Both the position numbers and the translations under genes were made by a program. From contig JAZGBC010000013.1 in the NCBI GenBank assembly GCA_036444495.1, forward strand, positions 1 through 7,310: 7,310 nt of DNA, written 5' to 3'. This document shows positions 1 through 4,618 of the stretch, in pieces (position 1 is the stretch's first letter; each line of letters starts with the position of its first letter). The DNA is from JAZGBC01 sp036444495 (GTDB taxonomy: Bacteria; Pseudomonadota; Alphaproteobacteria; Kiloniellales; J153). The notes beneath the pieces were generated by a model. The model was not told the origin of the DNA, searched no databases, and saw only the letters and a program-made list of their open reading frames with translations.

Positions 1-566
1 GCCTGGGCCAGGAGCCCGGCCACGAATTCTTCCACCAGCGGCGCGATGGCCCGGGCCGGGGCGTTCTCCTCGATATGGCGCACCAAGCCCGGGCAGGCCT
101 GCTGCACGACCCGCACCTGCGGCGCGCGCCGGGCGATCTCGCGCGGGTAGGCGCCGCTCTCCACCGTGCGCCGGGTGGCGAAGACGCCGATCAGGCGCGC
201 CGCCGGCAGGACAGCGGGCACCGGGCCCTCGATCTGCCAGGGTACGTTCGTGACCGCCTCGATGGTGGGCACGAAGACGCCGAGCACCCGGCGCTCGGGA
301 TAGGCCCCGGGCAGCCAATCCTGCTGCAGGCGGCGCAGGGCCACGGCCGCGGCTGTGTTGCAGGCGAGCAGCACCAGGCGGCAGCCGAGCCCGAAGAGGC
401 GCTCCACGTTGGCCACGGTGAGGCCGTAAATCTCCGCAGGATTCCGCTCGCCATAGGGCGCGTGGGCGTGATCGCCCAGGTAGGCGAAGCCGTGCCCGGC
501 GATGCGCTGCTTGAGCGCGCGCAGGACGGTCAGCCCGCCGTGCCCGGAATCGAAAACGCCGATCAT
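1..566 (-). CDS. murI: Glutamate racemase MurI (3' end beyond window)
   Basis: Glutamate racemase interconverts L- and D-glutamate in the cytoplasm and supplies D-glutamate for peptidoglycan stem peptides. The frame is open from ATG at 566 to the left edge, with 188 complete codons visible of a protein usually about 260–290 residues long. Family landmarks are clear. The N terminus reads MIGVFDSGHGGLTVLRAL, with the substrate-contacting Asp6–Ser7. The segment YLGDHAHAPYGER lies at about 29–41. The first catalytic cysteine is Cys69 in LLACNTAAAVAL. A QACPGLV segment follows near residue 160. The second catalytic cysteine (in the GCTH motif) should lie in the missing part. The start gives the usual short N terminus and lies 19 bp after the lipoprotein stop; no strong Shine-Dalgarno is visible, so translation may depend on the upstream gene. 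It is the last visible gene of the leftward cluster. The family call is firm; preference for glutamate over aspartate is inferred. Confidence 0.93.
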   Translation of the reverse strand, partial: MIGVFDSGHGGLTVLRALKQRIAGHGFAYLGDHAHAPYGERNPAEIYGLTVANVERLFGLGCRLVLLACNTAAAVALRRLQQDWLPGAYPERRVLGVFVPTIEAVTNVPWQIEGPVPAVLPAARLIGVFATRRTVESGAYPREIARRAPQVRVVQQACPGLVRHIEENAPARAIAPLVEEFVAGLLAQ

Positions 567-585
567 GCCCGGTTGCGCCGCTGTC

Positions 586-1179
586 TCAAATAATGAGGTG
601 CTTGAAGAACACGGTCTTGATGGTCCTGTCGAGCTGGGCGTCGAGATCGGCCATGAGGTCTTTGGTCATCTCGTACCAGGCCCGCTCGCGCTCGTTCAGC
701 GACGCGTTCTCGGGCACCGTGCGCGAGCGCCGGGCTTCGACCGTCGCCGTGCCGAGCCTACTCCCATCGGCGGCGATAATCTGGATCTCGACCACGATCA
801 GCGCGTCGTAGCGCTCGGACTGATCGATGGTGACCGCACCCGTCAGCCCGCCCTGGGTCTCGAGCGGGGTCTCGACCACCGAGGCCTGGCGCACGATGTA
901 GCGGGCGCGCCCCGTAGGGCCTGCCGCCACCAGCCGGCCGCGCGCCCAGGCCTTGGCGGCGGCGGCCGGACGGGCGGGAAAGAGGTGCTCCACGTTGGGC
1001 GCCTTCCCGGGCGGCTGGTAGCTCTGCTCCACCGCGATCTCGGCCACGTCCAGCTTGATGGGCGGGAGGTGGGCGAAACTGAGCTCGGGGTAGTTTGGCC
1101 GCGGCGGGGCCTGATTGGCGCAGGCGGCGAGCAGCAAGGGCGCCAGAAGCAGGAGAAGGAGTCGGGAAGGCGCAGGCAT
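586..1179 (-). CDS. Putative lipoprotein of unknown function
   Basis: This encodes 197 residues that I cannot assign to a named family. The N terminus is a textbook bacterial lipoprotein signal: Arg6, a leucine-rich hydrophobic stretch at 7–17, then lipobox Leu17-Ala-Ala-Cys20, so the mature protein would begin at lipid-modified Cys20. Residue 21 is Asn, not Asp, so it lacks the classic inner-membrane retention signal and may go to the outer membrane. The mature part has no further membrane segment. It contains a probable alpha/beta region at about 115–150 (including YDALIVVEIQIIAADGSRLG) and a charged helical C terminus at about 160–190. The shape loosely recalls periplasmic auxiliary lipoproteins of envelope transport systems, but I see no diagnostic motif. 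An AAAGG Shine-Dalgarno at 1187–1191, 7 nt from the ATG, supports the start. It lies between hslO and murI in the same direction. The gene and lipoprotein call are strong; the role is unknown. Confidence 0.85.
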   Translation of the reverse strand: MPAPSRLLLLLLAPLLLAACANQAPPRPNYPELSFAHLPPIKLDVAEIAVEQSYQPPGKAPNVEHLFPARPAAAAKAWARGRLVAAGPTGRARYIVRQASVVETPLETQGGLTGAVTIDQSERYDALIVVEIQIIAADGSRLGTATVEARRSRTVPENASLNERERAWYEMTKDLMADLDAQLDRTIKTVFFKHLII

Positions 1180-1200
1180 GGCTCTGCCTTTGGTCTCTAT

Positions 1201-1247
1201 GGGGCGGGGGGATTTCTACGCCCCTTCTTTAGGCCGCGAATGGGGCG
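1201..1247. repeat. Three-arm GGGGCG/CGCCCC inverted repeat between hslO and lipoprotein gene
   Basis: GGGGCG occurs at 1201–1206 and again at 1242–1247, and its exact complement CGCCCC lies between them at 1219–1224. The middle arm can pair with either flank but not both, giving two mutually exclusive hairpins with loops of 12 and 17 nt. The element fills most of the 71-bp gap between the hslO stop and the lipoprotein start. Neither hairpin is followed by a T-run on the minus strand, so it is not a standard intrinsic terminator. It could tune mRNA stability or readthrough, or be chance in GC-rich DNA. Confidence 0.45.
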
Positions 1248-1250
1248 CCA

Positions 1251-2198
1251 TCAAGGCGCGGTGGAATAGATCCGGTCCAGCGAGGCCTGGTCGAAACGGT
1301 AGCGCCGGTTGCAGAACTCGCAGGTGACGATGACCTTGCCGCCGACTTTGAGCTCCTCGATCCGCTCGCGCGGCATGGCGCGCAGGGTCTCCACCAGGCG
1401 TTTGCGCGAACAGCGGCAGCGGGCCTCGAGCGGCCGGCGCCGGAACACGCGCACCCCTTCCTCATGGAACAGACGGTAAAGCAGGTCGTTGGCCGGCAGG
1501 GCGGGATCGAGCAGCTCGGCGAGCGTGCAGCTCGCCTGCAGTATCATGGCGCGGCGCCAGGCGTCCTCGTCGGGCGGGCTCTTGCCCGCGCTATCCTCCG
1601 GCAGGCGCTGCAGGATGATCCCGGCCGCGCGCCATTCGCCGTTGGACCGCTCCGAGGCCGCGAAAAGGCCGGTCTGGATCTGCTCCGACTGGCGGAAATA
1701 GTGCTGCAGGCAGTCCGACAGCGTCTGGCCCGTGAGGTCCACGATGCCCTGGTAGCGCTCGGTCTGGGGCCCCTGGTCCACCGTGAAGGCGAGATGTCCC
1801 GCGCCCAGAAGCTCCGGCACGCCCAGGCCCGGCACGCCTGAGCCGTTTCGCGCCCAATCCTCGATGGCGGCATTCAGCCTATCCTCGTCGAAGCCGGCAT
1901 AGCCGCGCAGGTCTCCCTTGGAGGTGACATCGGCAATCATCGCACTAACCGCGCCGGCGCCCTTGGTCTGGAGCGAAAAGACGCCGTCGTACTTGATGGT
2001 GCTGCCCAGCATGGCGGTGAGCACCAGCATCTCGCCCAGGAGCGCGGCCAGGGTCTCGGGATAGGCGTGGCGTGTCAGGATATGGTCCACCGCCGGTCCC
2101 AGGCGCACCAGGCCGCCCCGGATGCCCGAGGATTCCAGCATGAAGGGCTGGATCAGATCGAGTTCCTGGAGTTTTTTCGCGCCCGCGCCGTCCGGCAT
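1251..2198 (-). CDS. hslO: Redox-regulated molecular chaperone Hsp33
   Basis: Hsp33 is a cytoplasmic holdase activated by oxidation: in reduced cells four cysteines hold zinc, and disulfide formation with unfolding exposes client-binding surface. This 315-residue protein has the expected layout. The N-terminal chaperone domain starts near residue 18 (QPFMLESSGIRGGLVRLGP) and includes SLQTKGAGAVSAMIAD and DLRGYAGF. The C-terminal zinc module has Cys261-x-Cys263 and Cys293-x-x-Cys296; the 29 residues between the pairs match the family pattern. All four zinc ligands are present, so redox switching should be intact. It is slightly longer than the E. coli protein (about 292). The ATG follows the argF stop after a single base (TGA-T-ATG) with only a weak Shine-Dalgarno, so translational coupling is likely. 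Placement of hslO after argF is a recurring alphaproteobacterial arrangement; no biochemical link to arginine is evident. Confidence 0.96.
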   Translation of the reverse strand: MPDGAGAKKLQELDLIQPFMLESSGIRGGLVRLGPAVDHILTRHAYPETLAALLGEMLVLTAMLGSTIKYDGVFSLQTKGAGAVSAMIADVTSKGDLRGYAGFDEDRLNAAIEDWARNGSGVPGLGVPELLGAGHLAFTVDQGPQTERYQGIVDLTGQTLSDCLQHYFRQSEQIQTGLFAASERSNGEWRAAGIILQRLPEDSAGKSPPDEDAWRRAMILQASCTLAELLDPALPANDLLYRLFHEEGVRVFRRRPLEARCRCSRKRLVETLRAMPRERIEELKVGGKVIVTCEFCNRRYRFDQASLDRIYSTAP

Positions 2199-2199
2199 A

Positions 2200-3114
2200 T
2201 CAGCTCAGACACCAGTAAAGAATGCCCTTTTGGGCGTGCAGGCGGTTCTCCGCCTCGTCCCAGACCACCGACTGCGGCCCGTCGATCACCTCGGCCGTGA
2301 CCTCGTCGCCACGGTGCGCGGGCAGGCAGTGCATGAAGACCGCGTCCGGCTTGGCCCGCGCCATCAGGCGTTCGTCCACCTGATAGGGCCGCAGCAGGTT
2401 GTGGCGGTTCTGGCTCTCGCCCTCGTCTCCCATGGAGACCCAGGCATCGGTCACCACGCCGTCCGCGTCCTTGACCGCCTTCTCGGCGTCCGGGGTCACG
2501 GTGACGCGGCCGTTCTCCTTCGCGGCCCAATCGAGCACGTCCTTGGGCGGGCTCAACTGCTCGGGGCAGGCCAGGCGCAGCTCGAAGTTGAAGCGCACCG
2601 CCGCGTGAATCCAGGAAGCGGCCATGTTATTGCCGTCCCCGGACCAGGCGATCACCTTGCCCTCGATCGGCCCGCGGTGCTCCTCGAAGGTCATGACGTC
2701 GGCCATGAGCTGGCAGGGATGGGTGCGGTCGGTCAGGCCGTTGATCACCGGCACGGAGGCGTGCTCCGCCATATCCAAGAGCTTCGCCTCGCTGGTGGTG
2801 CGGAGCATGATGGCGTCCACATAGCGCGACAGCACGCGCGCCGTATCCGCCGCGGTCTCGCCGCGGCCGAGCTGGCTGCCATGGGACTCGAGCACGACGG
2901 CATGACCGCCCAGCTCGTGAATGGCCATCTCGAAGGACACCCGGGTGCGGGTCGAGGGCTTCTCGAAGATCATGGCCAGCGCCTTGCCGGCCAGCGGCTT
3001 GGCCTCGCCGCAGGGCGTCTCGCCGCGCTTGAAGTCCTTGCTCCACTCGATCATGCCGCGCAGCGTAGCGCCGTCGAGCCGGTCGAGATCGAGGAAATGC
3101 TTCACACCGCTCAT
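2200..3114 (-). CDS. argF: Ornithine carbamoyltransferase
   Basis: This enzyme transfers the carbamoyl group from carbamoyl phosphate to ornithine to give citrulline, the sixth step of arginine synthesis, in the cytoplasm. The 304 residues are full length for the family. Diagnostic motifs are all present: the carbamoyl-phosphate loop Ser54-Thr-Arg-Thr-Arg58; His132-Pro-Cys-Gln135; the ornithine-side segment with Asp223 and Ser227-Met-Gly229; and the catalytic HCLPAHRG at 262–269, whose cysteine is Cys263. HCLPAHRG and SMG distinguish it from aspartate carbamoyltransferase. The ATG lies one base after the argD stop (TGA-C-ATG), with AAGG at 3124–3127 nine bases upstream, inside argD. This spacing implies co-transcription and coupled translation. 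An anabolic rather than catabolic (arcB) role is inferred from the argD neighbour and the absence of arcA or arcC in view. Confidence 0.97.
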   Translation of the reverse strand: MSGVKHFLDLDRLDGATLRGMIEWSKDFKRGETPCGEAKPLAGKALAMIFEKPSTRTRVSFEMAIHELGGHAVVLESHGSQLGRGETAADTARVLSRYVDAIMLRTTSEAKLLDMAEHASVPVINGLTDRTHPCQLMADVMTFEEHRGPIEGKVIAWSGDGNNMAASWIHAAVRFNFELRLACPEQLSPPKDVLDWAAKENGRVTVTPDAEKAVKDADGVVTDAWVSMGDEGESQNRHNLLRPYQVDERLMARAKPDAVFMHCLPAHRGDEVTAEVIDGPQSVVWDEAENRLHAQKGILYWCLS

Positions 3115-3115
3115 G

Positions 3116-4294
3116 TCACGCCGCCTTGGCCCAGTCGGCGCAGACCCGCTCGAGGATTCCCATGGCCTCGTCGACGTGGCTCTGCTCGATGATGAGCGGC
3201 GGCAGCAGGCGCAGCACGTTCTCGGCCGCGGCCACGGTGAGCAGGCCCTGCTCGCGCAGCCGCGCCATCATGTCGCCGTTGGGCACCACGCAGCGCAGGC
3301 CGAGCAGGAAACCCGCCCCGCGCACCTCGGCGAAGAGTTCGGGATGGCGCGCCGCCAGTTCCTCCAGCCGCGCCCGGAAGCCCCGCGCGCCGCGCTCCAC
3401 CGACTCGAGAAAGCCGTCGGCCAGGAGCACGTCGAGCACCGCGTTGCCCACGGCGCTGGCCAGCGGGTTGCCGCCGAAGGTACTGCCGTGGGTGCCGGCG
3501 GCCATGCCGGCGCAGGCTTCTTCCGTGGCCAGCAAGGCGCCCATGGGGAAGCCGCCGCCCAGGCCCTTGGCCAGTGCCATGGCGTCGGGCGTGATCCCGG
3601 CCCATTCATAGGCGAAGAGCTTGCCCGTGCGGCCCATGCCGGTCTGCACCTCGTCTAACAGCAGCAGCAGGCCGAACTCGTCGCAGACCGCGCGCAAGGC
3701 CCGCAGGTAATCCGGATCGGCCACCCGGATGCCGCCCTCGCCCTGGATCGGCTCGACCAGGATGGCGCCGGTCTCGGGCGCAATCGCGGCGCGCAGCTCG
3801 TTCATATTGCCGAAGGCGACCCGATCGAAGCCTTCGGAAGGCGGGCCGAAGCCCTCCAGGTGTTTCGGGTTTCCCGCCGCCGAGAGCGTGGTCAGCGTGC
3901 GCCCGTGGAAGGCGCCCTCGCAGGTGATGATGCGCGTGCGCTCCGGGTTGCCGGCGTGATGGTGATACTTGCGCGCCAGCTTGATCATGCCCTCGACGGC
4001 CTCGGCGCCCGAGTTACAGAAGAAGGCGCGGTCGGCGAAGCTCCGCTCCACCAGACGGCGGGCCAGGCGCTCGGACCCGGGGATCTCGTAGAGATTGGAG
4101 ACGTGCCAGAGCTTCTCCGCCTGCGCCTTGAGTTCCGCAACGAGATGCGGGTGGGCGTGGCCGAGCGCGTTCACCGCCACCCCGGTGGCGAAGTCCAGAT
4201 AGCGCCGCCCGTCGGCGGCGTAAAGGTACGCCCCCTCGCCGCGCTCGAAGGCGAGCGGCGCGCGCGCATAGGTCGGCATCAAGGCGTCGTTCAC
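3116..4294 (-). CDS. argD: Acetylornithine aminotransferase (class III, PLP)
   Basis: This PLP enzyme converts N-acetylglutamate semialdehyde to N-acetylornithine with glutamate as amino donor; many family members also act in lysine synthesis as succinyl-diaminopimelate aminotransferase. The 392 residues are full length. Visible landmarks are NSGAEAVEGMIKLAR at 94–108 (cofactor phosphate region), AFHGRT at 128–133, the PLP-ring aspartate Asp214 with Gln217 in LLLDEVQTGMGRTG, the Schiff-base lysine Lys243 in ALAKGLGGGFPMGA, and GSTFGGNPLA just after. I chose the GTG at 4294 because GGGAG (4302–4306) sits 7 nt upstream; the next in-frame candidate is ATG at 4279 (codon 6), so an error would cost only five residues. 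It is first in the leftward operon, behind a probable promoter at 4361–4386. It is separated by pathway position from argF (acetyl removal comes between), so the deacetylation gene must lie elsewhere. Confidence 0.96.
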   Translation of the reverse strand: MNDALMPTYARAPLAFERGEGAYLYAADGRRYLDFATGVAVNALGHAHPHLVAELKAQAEKLWHVSNLYEIPGSERLARRLVERSFADRAFFCNSGAEAVEGMIKLARKYHHHAGNPERTRIITCEGAFHGRTLTTLSAAGNPKHLEGFGPPSEGFDRVAFGNMNELRAAIAPETGAILVEPIQGEGGIRVADPDYLRALRAVCDEFGLLLLLDEVQTGMGRTGKLFAYEWAGITPDAMALAKGLGGGFPMGALLATEEACAGMAAGTHGSTFGGNPLASAVGNAVLDVLLADGFLESVERGARGFRARLEELAARHPELFAEVRGAGFLLGLRCVVPNGDMMARLREQGLLTVAAAENVLRLLPPLIIEQSHVDEAMGILERVCADWAKAA

Positions 4295-4301
4295 GAAAAG
4301 G

Positions 4302-4306
4302 CTCCC
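4302..4306 (-). promoter_or_regulatory. Shine-Dalgarno of argD (decides the GTG start)
   Basis: GGGAG on the minus strand is followed by 7 bases and then GTG at 4294. The spacing is ideal and there is no in-frame ATG upstream that would fit better, so this site supports a GTG start for argD. Confidence 0.75.
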
Positions 4307-4321
4307 ATTGGCGCTCGGAAA

Positions 4322-4347
4322 CCGCGCCGCACTCCGGCCCGGCGCGG
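4322..4347 (-). repeat. GC-only 8-bp hairpin in the argD leader
   Basis: CCGCGCCG at 4322–4329 and CGGCGCGG at 4340–4347 are perfect reverse complements around a 10-nt loop. The hairpin would lie in the 5' untranslated leader of argD, downstream of the proposed promoter and 15 bp before the Shine-Dalgarno. Only a short T-triplet follows it on the argD strand, so a classical attenuator terminator is not supported. It may stabilise the leader or affect ribosome access. Confidence 0.55.
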
Positions 4348-4360
4348 AAAGGGCGGGACT

Positions 4361-4386
4361 ATTCTAGCAATGGAAGCCCCTGTCAA
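4361..4386 (-). promoter_or_regulatory. Probable sigma-70-type promoter for the argD operon
   Basis: On the minus strand a perfect TTGACA (4381–4386) is followed by TAGAAT (4361–4366), a 5/6 match to the -10 consensus. The gap is only 14 bp, short for this promoter class. An alternative -35, TTGGTT, beginning four bases upstream (4385–4390), gives an 18-bp gap with the same -10. Either reading places the transcript start near 4353 and leaves a leader of about 60 nt before argD. The orientation and position fit. Confidence 0.5.
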
Positions 4387-4515
4387 CCAAGCGGGGCGCG
4401 GGGCCGTGTCCCGGTTGGAAATTCTGCGCAAACAACGTCCGGAACACCGGCTTTTTAGCGGATCGTGCCTGCTTTCACGCCCAACGGCAGACCTTGGCGC
4501 GAGCGTCATCGGTAC

Positions 4516-4539
4516 GGCCGCTTCTGATCCGAAGCGGCC
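4516..4539. repeat. Perfect 9-bp palindrome with 6-nt loop
   Basis: GGCCGCTTC at 4516–4524 and GAAGCGGCC at 4531–4539 are exact reverse complements separated by TGATCC. No T-run follows on either strand, so it is not a standard intrinsic terminator. It sits about 80 bp upstream of the rightward gene. Its compact form resembles dispersed intergenic palindromes of GC-rich proteobacteria, but an operator for the rightward gene is also possible. No second copy was seen in this window. Confidence 0.6.
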
Positions 4540-4585
4540 CTTCCGCTCGCTCTGGCTAATGCTCCTCATCGCACGTCGCATCATG

Positions 4586-4591
4586 TAGAAT
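4586..4591 (+). promoter_or_regulatory. Possible -10 element for the cyclase-NACHT gene
   Basis: TAGAAT matches 5 of 6 positions of the -10 consensus and lies 28 bases before the ATG. No recognisable -35 is found 16–18 bp upstream. The call therefore rests on one hexamer. The TAG in it is also the in-frame stop that bounds the gene's 5' end. Confidence 0.25.
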
Positions 4592-4608
4592 GCTGGCAGC
4601 GCGTCCCC

Positions 4609-4613
4609 GGGAG
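4609..4613 (+). promoter_or_regulatory. Shine-Dalgarno of the cyclase-NACHT-FGE gene
   Basis: GGGAG, with AGGA directly after it at 4615–4618, precedes ATG at 4619 with a 5-nt gap. An in-frame TAG at 4586–4588 excludes any start further upstream, so this site fixes the N terminus well. Confidence 0.75.
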
Positions 4614-4618
4614 CAGGA

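Larger units (their letters stand above)
4295..4618. other. Divergent intergenic region between argD and the cyclase-NACHT gene
   Basis: This 324-bp stretch has no convincing gene. The side next to argD holds that gene's Shine-Dalgarno, leader hairpin and probable promoter. The centre (about 4390–4510) shows nothing I can name. The right side holds a 9-bp palindrome at 4516–4539, a -10-like TAGAAT at 4586–4591, and the Shine-Dalgarno of the rightward gene. Open frames crossing it are continuations of antisense shadows of the flanking genes. I found no tRNA, riboswitch or clear arginine-repressor site by eye. Confidence 0.7.

Noticed and set aside
1201..1247. Intrinsic terminator after hslO
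   Set aside because: The hairpins lack a following T-run on the minus strand, and their arms are only 6 bp.
502..1269. Plus-strand open frame of 255 codons
   Set aside because: It is antisense to the lipoprotein gene, which has a clear signal peptide and Shine-Dalgarno. The antisense translation shows no family signature.
2122..3192. Long plus-strand open frame of 356 codons
   Set aside because: It lies entirely antisense to argF and the start of hslO, which have full family motifs. The translation is rich in Arg, Gly, His and Val as expected of a GC-rich shadow frame, with no recognisable domain.
4516..4539. Intrinsic terminator in the intergenic region
   Set aside because: The palindrome is strong but has no T-run on either side, and the flanking genes are divergent so neither ends here.
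2921..4588. Plus-strand open frames at 2921–3658 and 3860–4588
   Set aside because: Both are antisense to argD, with the second running on into the intergenic region. argD carries all PLP-enzyme motifs in the opposite frame, so these are shadows.
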